Notes: a model not told the origin generated them from the sequence alone. 64,000 nucleotides of DNA from Allantophomopsis cytisporea (GCA_024752435.1 CP103026.1:124001-188000), one strand, 5' to 3'; shown: positions 22,787-35,145, numbered from the stretch's first letter. Translations and numbers: made by a program.

Positions 22787-23771
22787 AGTGAGTTTTTCTG
22801 CTTGGAAATTCGAGCTCGGCCGATTCCGTGATAGAATAGAATAGAATGGTAGGATAAAATATTATTGATAAAATGTCAGTGTTGATGAGAAATTGTAGAA
22901 CACATCTCGTGAGGGCGGGGTTTATATCTTGTAGGATAGAAGACCTGATTTATAACATTATATAGAATTATTAATGGTTATTCAACAAGATCCAGAATCA
23001 TTGTCGGGAGGATTATACAGCTAGGCTCTCAGCATATCTGTCTACTGATTTATTTTGCATTATTATTATGAGTAAATGCTAAAGGTTAAAAGTGAGCGCG
23101 CAACGCTAGCTTAATTGGCTTAAGGTTATATGAGCTCGACTATCTTACAAACTGCATAGGTATATTTCAAATCATATTCCTTATATAGTAGACTTAGAAT
23201 CATTGGCGAAAAGCTACTGATTTAGTTTCGTGATGTCACTACGGGTAAGTGCTAATTAGAGTTTGAACGAAGTGAGCGCGCAACGCTAACTTGATTGGGT
23301 CAAGGTCATGGAGTTCAACAAGCTCATAAACTTTGTGTATTGCAACTAGGTTTCAAGGAGATCTATATTGCAGCAGAGCTTACGGGTTGAAATAATATGA
23401 ACAGTCTTATATTTCAAATTGTATTTCTTACGTGGCGGAGTTAGTTATAGTCTCAAAGCGTATATAGTTCAAGGTTTGATAATCAAGTGCATATGATTTG
23501 TAACTTTGATCATAAGACATATATAGTGCGGAATGAAGTGATTAAAGCGCATATGCCTGATGAGAACGTGTGACAGACATAGTCGCTTATCGTCTAGCAA
23601 GAGCACAACAGAGGTGATACTGTTACAAAGCCTTCAAATATTGCTCGCAAGCACTCTCGCGGCATCCTGTACCCCGACCGTCGGTTGTCTTTCAGAAAAA
23701 GGAAAAGAAATTCTTCTGAAGCATTCAACAACTTCAAGCTTTCTCCTACTTGGTCCCAGCACGACGAAAAG
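22787..23771. other. Divergent intergenic region with a degenerate duplication
   Basis: A 985-bp AT-rich spacer between the MDR gene and the aldo/keto reductase. It contains two diverged copies of a segment of roughly 110-120 bp, about 23042-23150 and 23214-23330, listed separately. It should hold the promoters of both genes. Confidence 0.55.
23042..23330. repeat. Diverged direct duplication, 180-bp period
   Basis: Both copies share CTACTGATTTA near the start and AGTGAGCGCGCAACGCTA at 23091 and 23271, exactly 180 bp apart. That is followed by CTT[AG]ATTGG..[CT]AAGGT[TC]AT and a further A-rich similarity. Most differences are C/T and G/A transitions (for example GAGTAAATGCT against GGGTAAGTGCT). 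It looks like a local tandem duplication later altered by RIP-like or other transition mutation. Confidence 0.65.
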
Positions 23772-24866
23772 ATGCTTCGGCTCGTCGGTAAGGAAGTAGG
23801 CCCAATTGGTTTCGGCCTCATGGGTTTGACCTGGCGGCCTACACCGTACCCTCAAGAGCAGGGTTTTGAGGCTATGCGCACTGCTCTGAAGAATGGAAGT
23901 ACGTAGGCTAACGAATTATCCCTATCGCTGAGTTGGCTAATCCTTACTACGCCAGGCAACGTTTGGAATGGTGGCGAGTTCTACGGACCGCCCAACTACA
24001 ACAGTCTGGTACTCTTGGAGACGTACTTCGAGGAGTACCCGGAAGACGCCGATAAGGTTGTCATCAGTATCAAGGGTGGCATGAATCCTAAAACCCACCG
24101 CATGGACGCCTCACCTGAGAACACTCGCCGGACTCTTGACGACAGCATTGCGCAACTCAAGGGCCGCAAGAAGATCGACTTGTTTGAATTCGCCCGCCTA
24201 GATCCAACTGTGCCCATGAATTTTACCTTTAGTCTTATTGACAGAGAGTACGTCCAGACCGGTAAGCTTGGGGGTATCTCGCTATCGGAGCCACGGGCCG
24301 AGACGATTCATGAAGCTGTCAAATATACCAACGTTCTCGCCGTAGAAGTTGAACTCTCGCTGTAAGTCACCCGAAATTGTCCAGTGGCACTAATAGGTTG
24401 AAACTTACACTTCTTGTGTGACAGGTTCGCTATTGACCCTTTAGAGAACGGCGTTGCGGCAGCCTGCGCCCAACACGGGATTACGCTCATAGCCTACTCG
24501 CCGATTGGCCGCGGCATGTTAACTGGCCGGTTCAAGAAGTTCGAAGACATCCCGAAGGAGTCGTTGTTGCTTCAGTTTAACTTCCCTCGGTTCCAGCCGG
24601 GAAACTTTCAGATTAACCGTCAGCTGGCGGAGAAGGTTGAGGAGATTGCCGAGAAGAAGGGATGCACACCGGCCCAGCTCGCCATTAACTGGACAAGAGC
24701 ACTATCAAGGCGTCCCGGAATGCCCACTATTATTCCGATCCCCGGTGCCACAACAGCGGCGCGGGTGGAGGAGAACAGCAAGCTCCTCCACATCACCGAT
24801 GAAGAGATGGCACAGATCGATGCTATCTTGGCCAAGTTTACACCGGCTGGGGAGCGCTATCCATAA
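23772..24866 (+). CDS. Aldo/keto reductase, pyridoxal reductase-like (AKR8 type)
   Basis: Three exons (23772-23898, 23956-24361, 24425-24866) give 324 residues. Both junctions split codons cleanly (A/GC and CT/G). The sequence opens with VGKEVGPIGFGLMGLTWRP and has NGGEFYGPPNYNSL with the catalytic-type Tyr, the VVISIKGG Lys, and LFEFARLDPTVP, where the usual His is replaced as in fungal pyridoxal reductases (Plr1). The C-terminal IPIPGATTAARVEEN block binds NADPH. The likely reaction is NADPH-dependent reduction of pyridoxal or another carbonyl in the cytosol. An in-frame ATG lies 87 nt upstream at 23685, but the chosen start puts the first beta strand at the N-terminus. It faces away from the MDR reductase. 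Confidence 0.9.
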
Positions 24867-26032
24867 TACTATAGAAATCCTGTATATGGCGTAAATTCAC
24901 TATCTCAGGGGTATATAAGTCAGAGTAGTGGAAGCGCCTGACTGGGCGTTGAATCATGGAAGAGTGCTATTGCCGGTGGTGGCGGAATTGCTGGGGCAAG
25001 CGGAGTTTGTACATATATAGCTGAAATTAAAATTGATCCTGTAGAACGCTACATCAATAATACAAGCAGTTTTTACTACTAGTTCCTCACCTGTTGGATG
25101 CGGCTAAATATAATACGCGGAATAAGCTTGTATAGCGATTTTGCTCTTTTAAGGAAAGGACGCTGTCATCTGTAAGCTAAATTATTTCACATATAATTTT
25201 TCACCTTTTTACTTGTATCAGTGCTTCAGTATAGTGGGAAAGTAGTCGTAAAAGAAAGTATAATGCTTCGGCCGTCTACAATATCCCCTCTTTCGACGGG
25301 CCTTTATTGCAAAACATTAACCTTTGTGCAATAGTTGCTACTATATTTAGGGACCGTTGCACTTCATATCCTAAATGGCTTTCTTCAGTTACAAAGCAAA
25401 GGCTAAGAATTAGTAGATTCTCTTTTGAGGTCTACGAAAGCATAAACTAGAGATTTCAAGTGAGAATTTTCTTCTGTCATTAAACTCCCTTTTCTACAAC
25501 TGGAGAATGTACAACATGTATCTGTAAGATCTCCGGAATTAAGATCTACCAAGCAAATAGAGTATTACTACACATCTAATTTATACTAGCACAATATCAC
25601 TTTAAAATTATTACCAGCTGTCATATAATCTGAAAATTTAGTAGCCGTTATTAGTAGTCCTAAGCAGAGCTTAAAAGCTGTTGCGAAGTTTGAATATGCA
25701 AAGCAAAAATAAATATAATAAGATGTAGTAGGGTATCGTTGATCTTTCTGCTTGTTGCTACAGATGAATTTTTCTCCTCACCTAGATCAGCGAGTGATAG
25801 TGTTAGCATAGTGGAAGCGTTTAGATGTTCAAAATTGAATTCAAGAGTTAAATGAAATTTCCGTAAAGGCCGTAGTCACCGGCGAAGGCATACAAGTAGA
25901 ATGTAGTGATAAACTGATTATCTCTTCATCTTCCTTACCCTGATTCTCCAGAGCTTGAACGAACTTTGACTAATGAACTCTTTATATATATTATGGCTCC
26001 AGTATCTAGTACATGAGAAGTACCAAGGTATG
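24867..26032. other. AT-rich gene-free stretch
   Basis: Strongly AT-rich with no open frame of note. It looks like eroded sequence between the aldo/keto reductase and the 3' end of the next regulator. Confidence 0.6.
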
Positions 26033-28481
26033 TTAAACTACAGAATCAAATATCTCACCATTTACTAACTGTAGAGATTGATCATGGCATAGCTCAAGTT
26101 CAGATACTGGCATACTGAACAGCCTTTCCAAAAATGTAGATGAGCTCCAACCCATCGTTTGGTTTGAGACAGTATCAACCCGATTATTATTCAACCCATT
26201 TCTGGCATCGCCCGCAATTTTCCAAGAGTAGGACAAGTCTAGAAGTGCTCTGTCTAAAGCGCACCAAAATGCTTCGTCAATATCACGTCTCGCGTTTACC
26301 CAAAAGCGTGAGATAACAACCGTGGCATCTGCTGCTATGATAGCACCCTGGACCAACACGAAAGGCGCTTTTTTGAGGGTGTACTAGGACTTGAAGCGTT
26401 GAATCATTGAAATGATAGTTTCTAGTGAACTCTGGCAGATCTCGAGAGCGTCGTTTACGATCTTTGCCGCATCCAGGGAGTTTGACTCGGTCCTAAAGTT
26501 TGAACCCAGGAGCGGAAGATTCAGAGAAACGAGTGCAATGTGATATAACATGCTAATGAATTAGTGCTGGTACGTGTACAGTAAAAAGGTTCATCTACCT
26601 TAAGGCTGTAATACTTGGATGGATAATATCGAAGTTCGATCCCCATCGGTTCCACCGTAGCTCGCCTGGTAGAGCATTATGCCAACCTAAGAGCCTTGTG
26701 TTGATTTCCCCAACGACTAATTCATCCCATCGCAGATTATCTGAAAAAGGAACCGCAATTCCCCAAGAGGAATGAAATCTGACTATCATGTCATTTATGA
26801 TATGGCACAACTCATGCTGATAAGTCAGTATGAAATTGGGCTCGGAAGATATATTAAAGGGAAGTTTATCAGGCAAGCCATTTTTTGCCAACCACATTTG
26901 CCAAATTAATGAGTTTCTAATACTAGAAATTAGTGATTGCGACAATATAACCGCCGGAAGATGATCATTACCTTGCTGAGCTGTCGATAGCTATAGTTGA
27001 TGCTTTCTGGACCAGTACGGGCATCTTCCCAAGTAGCAAACTAATCATCCTATCTCAAAGTCAGAGCAAGAACATGGGTGTAAATTTGTAAGGGAGAACT
27101 TATCGGATTCATAAAAGTTTGCGTACATACGCCGCCCAGACTCAGTGCCTCGGGACGTATTCGGGTGTCCTTTGAGATTTCCTGATGCTTTTTGTACAAA
27201 ACTTGTCTCGCACATACGGACAGCGATTTCTGTTTGGTTAGTTTCATGATTAAAGGTCTTCATAGATTGATTGAACGCACCGGAAAGCATCCAAGCCTTT
27301 GAGAAGTTGCCTTTTCCACTTTGGTAGAAAGAACAGAGTATGAACGCTTGTATCGAGGATTCCTGAGGGTCCAGCAGGTTTTCAAATTCAAGGCATCTCG
27401 TCGCAGCATCAGCAAATTCATCGGCAAGATTTCTGATTTCATTATCCGTTGAGGATAAGGCACCCAGGGCACAGACAGAATACTCCAGTCCTCTTGAAGG
27501 ATAGTAGCCTGTGCATGAATGATTCTGAAATCCAAGCAAGAACTCATCGCGATTAACAATCATGCACAGAGGGTAGTGCCAGCGGAAGAAAATCTCAACA
27601 CATTGAGCCATTACATGATCACTGAAATGTATTGGTACGTTGCAAATCCTCTGCAAGCTAGAGCTCTGATGTATAGCAGTAGGAGCTGCTGCTTTCAAGA
27701 CATCTGAACTTTGGAGAGTGACAGGTTCCAGGTGACCCCAATCTGCCAAAATAGAATTTTCAGTTCATATGTATGATACATGGGCCGTTAAGATTGGAAT
27801 CATACCATCTTGGCTAAATGTTGGTGCTCCCAGAAGAAGAGTTGAACCTTGACTGCAGCCTCTAACACATTCCAGGCCAGGGGATCCAGATGGGGGAGTT
27901 TGATACACCCCAACCGTAGTTGAGATATCAGGCAATTTTTCATTCGTCCGCGACGGGCCATTTCCAGACAACAACCTCTCCAAAGTCTTAATTCTGCCTT
28001 CCAGGGCGGTCACATACTCTCGCGAAATAGGTACTCGCTTTAGTCCGTCACCCCGAAATTCACACTGTACACCGGCAGAAGAACAATTTTGGCATGGGGA
28101 ACATCGAGAGCATTTAATCTGTAGACACTCAGCATCTCTGATTTCTAGAAACTATATAGCGATCCAGAACTCAACTCACTTTGCGATTTTGACATCGCTT
28201 GCATCTGGAACCACGTTAGTGGCGCTTTCTTCATAGCAGGAAGAAACTCACGAAATACGTTTTATATTAGCTTTTGGCATTTTTGTTGCTCTCTGTGATG
28301 TAAGATACTAAGTTACAGTGGACTGACGCAGAAATATGAGAGAAAGAGATATTTGATTTACGTGCGTTTTAACCTTGAGTCCGAGCTTCAGCTCCGCTCT
28401 CGTCATCGGGATGAGGGAGCACGCAATTGCCTTTCTCCGTTTTTTCTCAGATTGTAAATCGACGTCGATCGGACCGCTCAT
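26033..28481 (-). CDS. Zn2Cys6 transcription factor with an in-frame TAG near the C-terminus
   Basis: My exon model is 28481-28423, 28204-28180, 28118-27806, 27742-27281, 27229-27100, 27049-26972, 26922-26599 and 26552 onward, with every junction in frame. MSGPIDVDLQSEKKRRKAIA joins CKRCQNRK and then IKCSRCSPCQNCSSAGVQC. That gives a full zinc cluster (C-x2-C-x6-C-x5-C-x2-C-x6-C), followed by a coiled-coil linker (ALEGRIKTLERLL) and the fungal_trans domain with the K-x-x-SLLLGKMP block. At 26386-26384 a TAG interrupts the frame, giving 519 residues. The frame then stays open for 117 more codons (LKKAPFVLVQGAIIAADA...) to TAA at 26033, so the original protein was probably 636 residues. A 75-nt in-frame intron ending at the TAG is possible but would remove a sensible helix. 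It diverges from the MFS gene at 29950. Confidence 0.75.
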
Positions 28482-29949
28482 ATTGCTTCCAGACAGAATA
28501 TGCTGCATTTCGAGGTTTATAAATTTATAGCTCGTAGACCAGGGGTTCAGATTCTCTATGTTCGATTGGGTGAGCGATATTAGATTTTGTGATAATATAC
28601 ACCCAATCTTTGACATCCGAATGCTTCACACACCTAAGTCTATATATCTTACTCAAAAGAGAAAATTATATGTTTAGTATGCAGATTTCATATCTTTTGT
28701 TATAAGAAACCATTACTCTTGCTCTCTTTTGGCCCGAATCTTCCATGCTCACGCCTCTGCTTGACCTTCAATCTCACAACATCACACACAGGTCAATTTA
28801 CAGATTTCATTAAGCACAGTTCTGCAAATACATCAAGAAAATCACAGAAACTTACGAGCTAAACACTCTCCTCCTTCCGAAAACTTGTGAAGCAGCAGAG
28901 CAAACTCATGGCGGCATGCATACTTCTCGTCTGCATGGTTGTTTTTCCAATCGCTGTGAGTAGTGAAACATAAGACATTTTGCCAGAGCCCGGAGTCGAA
29001 GTATATCTCGAGCTTGATTGATTTCCCAACTCATATTTATGAGGAGACACGTCGAACATCGAACCTACTGTGGTGCTGGGAACTCAGTAGGTTTCTTCAC
29101 ATCGATTGTGACTGCAGCTACCTATATTGGATTCTTAAATCTACACAAATCAAAGTCGAGGATCATAAGGTTTCATCAACAGTAGTTACAAGACCAGACT
29201 GACTCAAAGTAATATGCATTTGATAGATGTCTTGACCTACTTAGGTCCTTTTTAAAATGCACATTCTACCACTCGAATCTTTTTCTTGCTGTTCAAATAC
29301 CATGTTGAAGTGGTGCAGGTGAACGCAGAACCAGAGTCGCGTTACGTGAGCCGTACTTTGCTGATACCCAACAAATGAATAAACAAGAAAAAGTTATCCT
29401 CAAGATCTGCAAGTTTTGTAGAGAAGTTCAAATGAGTGGTTAAATTTGTAGCCTAATACAATAACACTATGTATGCTCAAATGTGGGTTTAAGTGGATAG
29501 ATTGACGGACTTCGACTCCGTCCTCAAGTTGCACGGACGGAGTCGAAGTCCATTAGCACCAGGAATTGTCGCTTCAACCTTGAGAACACCCTTGAAGCTG
29601 CAGCACTAACACTTTTCAATACAACACAACGCTAACACGATACGTATATTTTGTGATGGAATCTGTTTGGATCTCGCTGGGGAACAGCCTGCTACGTAAG
29701 AGAGGCCAGACTGCACATGGATGGATCAAAGCACGGTCAAAAGTGTGAAAGTATACCTTGTTTCACACCCGCTAAGGGATTCAGTGGAAAACAACTTGAT
29801 AAGAAGATAGAGCAAAATTTTGATAGTTAAGTTTATGGAGAATTACACAATTCTTAAATTTTGCATCTTCGAGATACTCGATCTTAGTTACTGACCACTT
29901 GCTATATCGGCTCTCTTATAACAAGTTCTCTATATCGTGGATCGATATA
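28482..29949. other. Divergent intergenic region between regulator and MFS gene
   Basis: A 1.47-kb region with only short frames. It contains a perfect inverted repeat at 29507-29551, listed separately, and should hold both promoters. Confidence 0.55.
29507..29551. repeat. Perfect 17-bp inverted repeat with 11-nt loop
   Basis: GGACTTCGACTCCGTCC at 29507-29523 is followed after 11 nt by its exact reverse complement GGACGGAGTCGAAGTCC at 29535-29551. The arms contain CGG/CCG triplets. It is more GC-rich than the surrounding DNA. It could form a hairpin in RNA or be a dyad operator; no open frame spans it. Confidence 0.9.
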
Positions 29950-31804
29950 ATGAAGTTATCTTGGCGTTCGATTCGGCAGGACGTTGGTACAGCTGTTGAC
30001 GGCGAAGCTTTCCGCCCCGAAGAACAACAACCTCTACTTGCACCCATTGTAGAGACAGACGCAACATGGAAGCCCCCACCCGGATTTCTCTGGATTGAAA
30101 TAGGTATTTTGAACTCTGACTATTCTGAGCCAATCTGACACTTTTGCAGCCATATTTTCAAATGTTTTTCTTTCAGGCTTTGATGGCACAATCACTGCAT
30201 CAATTTATGCTGTGATAGGGTCTGAATTTAACGCGGCAAACACAATTTCATGGCTCACGACATCGTATCTGATTACCTCGACCGCTTTTCAGCCTCTATA
30301 CGGAAGATTTAGCGACATCCTTGGGCGACGCACCTGCTTCTTTACTGCCACATTAACCTTTCTCCTGGGTTGCCTTGGTTGCGGTCTTGCTCGAGATATA
30401 ATCACTCTGAACCTCATGCGCGGCTTAACCGGCCTTGGAGGTGGTGGATTGATGACTATGGCAACCATTATCAACTCTGATATGATACCTTTTAAAAGAA
30501 GAGGCATGTACCAAGCGTGCCAGAACGTCTTACATGGTTTCGGATCTATATGCGGCGCAAGTCTTGGGGGTGTTATTGCAGATTCCATCAGTTGGCGATG
30601 GTGTTTCCTATGCCAAGTTCCGATTTCAGTCTTTGCCTTCTTCGTTGGCTATCTCGTCATCAAAGATACTAACCCAAAAATCGTGGTCTTTCGAGACCAA
30701 GAGGAGGTCGCAACCCCTCCAGTCTCACTATGGAAGCAAATAGATCTTAGCGGTGCTGTTCTCTTGGTATTGGGGCTGTCAACTCAGCTAGCTGCATTGA
30801 GCATGGGTGGTAATAACTTCTCCTGGTCCGATTGGAGAGTTGTTGCCTCCCTCATCGTTAGTGCTCTACTTCTGATAGCTTTTGTGGTTGTCGAAATACG
30901 GACCGAAGCAATTCCTGTCATGCCGATGTCTATGCTGAAAGGAACTCTGGCTATTTCCAACCTGGTCAGCAATGTGTGTGTAGGAATGGCAGCATACGCA
31001 GTAAGTACTGAAACATTTTGGTATCGCAAATCGCTGACGATCTTTGTAGTTTCTTTTCATGATACCGCTATTCTTTCAAGTCGTGCTCTTGGATTCGCCC
31101 TCCACAGCTGGTCTCCGGCTTGTGATACCTTCTCTAGCAACTCCAGTAGGTGGAATCATTGCTGGATTTATAATGTCCCGATACGGACGACTCAGTGAGT
31201 TAGTCAGAGTTGGCTGCTTTTTTATGATTTTGGGCAACGTTTTAGTTTCCTCTTTCAAGTACCACGACTCTCAATGGAAGTACCTTGTGTACCTATTTCC
31301 TGCCAACCTCGGTCAAGGAATAGTTTACCCAAGTATTTTGTTCACCTTTTTGGCAGCGTTTGATCACAGTCGTAAGTAGTCTACCAAGATGTTTGAGAAA
31401 ATTTTCTTACTATAAGTCATGCAGAACAAGCGGTATCAACTTCAATAGTTTACCTCTTTCGCTCCCTAGGAACGGTTTGGGGAGTTGCAGCCTCATCAAC
31501 TCTTCTACAGAACGTTCTTTCAACTAGGCTACGGAAATCCTTATCTGGGTTCCCCAATAGTGAAAATGTGAGCTATTCGAATCCAGGTTCTATGGCGACA
31601 AAACTTGCTAAATTGTATCAGATTTTGGATGAGATCCGACATAGTGTCACAATATTGAAGGATCTGCCACCTGATATCCAAGATATTGCAAGAAGAACTT
31701 ACTTTGAAGCACTGAGATACACTTTCATTGCGAACTCTGCTATAACCGTAATTGCCCTTGTAGCAGCGTTCTTCGCTCGTGGACAGAGTCTCAGGCGGGG
31801 ATGA
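29950..31804 (+). CDS. MFS transporter (DHA2/VBA-like, about 14 helices)
   Basis: Four exons (29950-30103, 30150-31000, 31050-31371, 31425-31804) give 568 residues. After a polar N-terminus (ending KPPPGFLWIEI) comes the first helix with FLSGFDGTITAS. The MFS loop signature follows (YGRFSDILGRRTCFF), then the R-G-x-x-G-x-G-G-G-G motif in helix 4 (MRGLTGLGGGGLMTM) and SWRWCFLCQVPI. The family covers vacuolar basic amino-acid carriers and drug/toxin exporters; the sequence does not decide between them. The C-terminal half has a long loop before the last helix (FIANSAITVIALVAAFFA). An in-frame upstream ATG at 29899 exists, but the chosen start is the more compact. Divergence from a Zn2Cys6 gene suggests local regulation. 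Confidence 0.92.
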
Positions 31805-33392
31805 TTGTAGTACGGTTGGCAAGTACAATACGTATAAATTATCCCGGTCGTCATCTGTCAACATATCTGTTGCGTAGCACAAGTTGTAACGGGAACACGG
31901 ATATAGAATGGTTGAGGAAAGGAAGCAGGATCTATTCTGTAGCTGTTCATATACATGAAGGGTGTAGCCGAGCCCATCCCATTGCCTAATTAGGAAGTCT
32001 TTCAATGTGAGATACTTGAAAGTGAGAGTCGGCTATTACTCATATCTTGACATTATCTCAAATAGCGTTTCGAAGAATATACATGTTAGTGAAATACTAC
32101 TTCTTGAGTTTGATTTATTTAACTATTTGAGACTAGATAAAAGACTTTACGAGTTGCCTACAAGTAAATTGTTCTAAGCAAAAGTAAAAAGTATCATACA
32201 TTAACAACTTCGGTTGTATGACTTCCGTTTCCACCATGGATGACCCTTGCAATGGCTTCGTAAAGAACCAATTCAGCATCTGAGAACAAGATTTATTGAT
32301 TTGAGAGACTCACGGCTCCTTAGAAAATTGTCTTCCGCTTGGAGTTACAGATATTAGCTGTTGCACTTTTTAGTAACAAACTCCTTCGTTGTATTTACAG
32401 TTGATACGTTGGTAGAAGTGGGTTATGCAGCCAAGCTACCCGCCCCATTATAATGCCAAATTGCGGGAGACATTTTGATAGTTTTACCTCTCAGGAATCT
32501 GCCGATGGATTTCTGGAGAGGATTAGACGGAGAGTGAGTCTATAGAAAAGCCCGGGATGCTCTGATGAAGCCTATCTTATCGTAGAGATGTCGCAAGATA
32601 TTACTTCCAGCGAGTAGCTATTATGCTAACTATCAATGAGGTTGTAAGCTGCCATGTCATCGCTCGGCAGAACCCACTGAAACCTAGCATTACCTCACAC
32701 ACGCGGGGTCCAACTCCGTTAATGCCAACATCCTGTATGACCAAATTTTGTTCAGTAGCCGTTCTGCCTCATAGACCGATAAAAATTTCCTGCTACGATG
32801 GATGTTATTGGTAACAACTATTATTTTATGTCGAAGCTCAGTGAAGTAGAGGTCTACTAGCATCCACAAGATTACAAAGATTGAGGACGGTAGCAATGGA
32901 TACTATTACAGCCGTAGGTACCATCCTAGTCGTGGGTACCCCTCCTCACCCTAGGATTGATCGTCATGCAGCTCTCAGTCTGACTGTCGTTATGGGTGTT
33001 GTAGTGGCATGGGAATTGCAATCGGAGAGTAAATCCGCTCTTAACTCTGAATCACATCACATTTGGCTAATCTTGGCAATCGTGTCGTGTCATGTAATAT
33101 TCAATGGCAACATAATGATTTATGATGAGGTGGGGTTGAACACTGTTAATTATGAAGTTACCGCTCCCAAAAGCTGATATAAGTGGCACAGTATCGCAGG
33201 CTGAGGTCCAATTCCTCATAGAGACATCAGCACTAGATTACTTGTCGTACTCATCGTTGATAGTTGAAACTTGGAAAAATTACTTCCCCTGGAATTGCTT
33301 CGACCGGAAGTAACCTTCATCCTAAAGTTAGTAAGTTGGCTTTCAGCGTTGATATGTGAGCTGACAATCAGTTTGCAGACTGAGTTTTCAAA
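31805..33392. other. Gene-free stretch
   Basis: Almost 1.6 kb with only small frames (for example 32881-33177) that show no domain or codon structure I can defend. The end should hold the promoter of the arylsulfotransferase-like gene. Confidence 0.55.
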
Positions 33393-35145
33393 ATGCTGCA
33401 GCTCTGGGTGATGAAATATTTCGGTATCACAGCTCTGGGATTTTCTTGCGTTCCGTTTGCAGCCGCGGACTGGCAGTATAAATCTCGACCTGATTTGTCA
33501 CCACCTATACTCAATATCACAACTCCCGCAACGGCAGGTGTCGAAACTGGATATCTCTTCGTAGCACCGTTTTCGGGATATCCGGAGGGAACCCACCATG
33601 GACCTGCGCAAGCAGCTCCATACATTTTTACCGATACGGGTGATCTCGTTTGGTCAGGATTCACCTACTTCTCGATTTGGGCAACAAACTTTCAGGCTGG
33701 TCGCTATAAAGGCAAAGACGTTCTCTTCAGCTTTGAGGGTAGCCATAATGCTGCATCTGGTCATGGACATGGCCATACCACCATCTTGGATCAAAACTAT
33801 AACACAATCAAGGAGCTTCGTGCGGGAAATCATCGATTGACTGACAAGCACGAGTTTATCATAATTGATGAGAAGACTGCGCTGATCCAGATATATCATC
33901 CCGTGCCATATGATCTTACGTCGTATGGAGGATCTCCTGAACAGCAGTGGATTGTCGATGCTAGGTTCCAAGGTGAGAACTCTCTTTCGATTTGAAATGA
34001 CCAAAATTGACAACAGTAGAACTTGATATTGAGACTGGCAAAGTCCTATTTGAATGGAGCAGCCTTGAACACGTACTTCCATCCGGTTAGTTAAGATCCT
34101 TGGGTTCTACCAAACACGCTGACAAATTTCAGAGGCATACCTTCCCTTGAATCCCGGTCAAGCCGGAAGTGGTTACAACTCATCCGACGCCTGGGATTAC
34201 TTCCACATCAACAGTATTGATAAGGACCTCGATGGCAATTACCTTATATCTGCAAGGGATGCCAACTCCATCTACAAGATTGAAGGAAATACCAGCGAAA
34301 TTATCTGGCAGCTTGGCGGTAAATCCACTGACTTTGTCCTTGGTGATCAAGTCGAATTCGCATTCCAGCACCACGCTCGATTCCTCTCCAAATCATCGGA
34401 CGGCAAAAAGGAAGTCATTTCGCTTTATGACAACTCTGCTCATGGAACTGAAAACGGCCACGGCCATGAAATTCACTTGGCTAAGACCTCAAGTGGGAAG
34501 ATAATCGAGGTGGACACAATAGACTGGACCGCCAAAATCGTGCAAACCTTCTTCCCTCCAGATGATCTTCTCTCAAAATCTCAAGGATCAACTCAAATCC
34601 TACCCAATGGCAACGCACTTGTCAATTGGGGATCAGAGGGAGCAATCACCGAGTTCCAGCGAGACGGCAAGCCCATATTTCACTTTTACATGGATTCAGG
34701 AGCGTATGGGGAAGCTGTAGAAAACTACCGTGGCTTCCGATTCAACTGGACCGGAATTCCCGATGAAGCGCCGGCCATAGTTGCACTGAGAGATGATACA
34801 GGCAACGAGACAAGCATTCATGTCTCTTGGAATGGTGATACTGAAACTAGAACTTGGCGATTTTATGAAGTCAGGAGCAATGGCAAACGTTCTTACCTTG
34901 GCGAGGCGAAGCGAACTAGTTTCGAGACCTCGCTGAGACTTGACCGCACTGATATAAATACTGTCCAGGCCGAAGCGCTTGATGGTGAAGGCGGAACTCT
35001 AGTCGATACATCTGCTGTCAAATCGGAGAGGCTCATTGAAAAGTTCCAGAGTAAAGAGAAAGATATCAAAGAGCAAAGCAAAACTGGCGTTTTTCCATGG
35101 AGTTTCTTTCAAGGATACAATCTCATCAAACAAGAGGATTTGTAG
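33393..35145 (+). CDS. Secreted arylsulfotransferase-family (ASST) protein
   Basis: Exons 33393-33972, 34020-34085 and 34133-35145 give 552 residues. An acceptor 3 nt earlier (34017) would add a single residue without changing the frame. The N-terminus is a signal peptide (hydrophobic FGITALGFSCVPFAAA, cleavage near ADW). The body is a beta-propeller-like protein with repeated His-containing blocks: HNAASGHGHGHTTILD, WDYFHINSIDKDLDGNYLISARDANSIYKI, FQHHARFL and HGTENGHGHEIHL. This matches the fungal Arylsulfotran_2 family. Its bacterial relatives transfer sulfate between phenolic compounds; the fungal activity has little experimental support. Several N-x-S/T sites (NIT, NTS, NET) fit secretion. 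The long Lys/Glu-rich C-terminal tail is family-variable. It stands alone between an MFS gene and an MDR gene. Confidence 0.88.

Noticed and set aside
26940..27050. Apparent frameshift in the third Zn2Cys6 gene
   Set aside because: A 49-nt GT..AG intron (26971-26923) and a GTTCTC donor at 27099 keep the frame, so no lesion is needed here.
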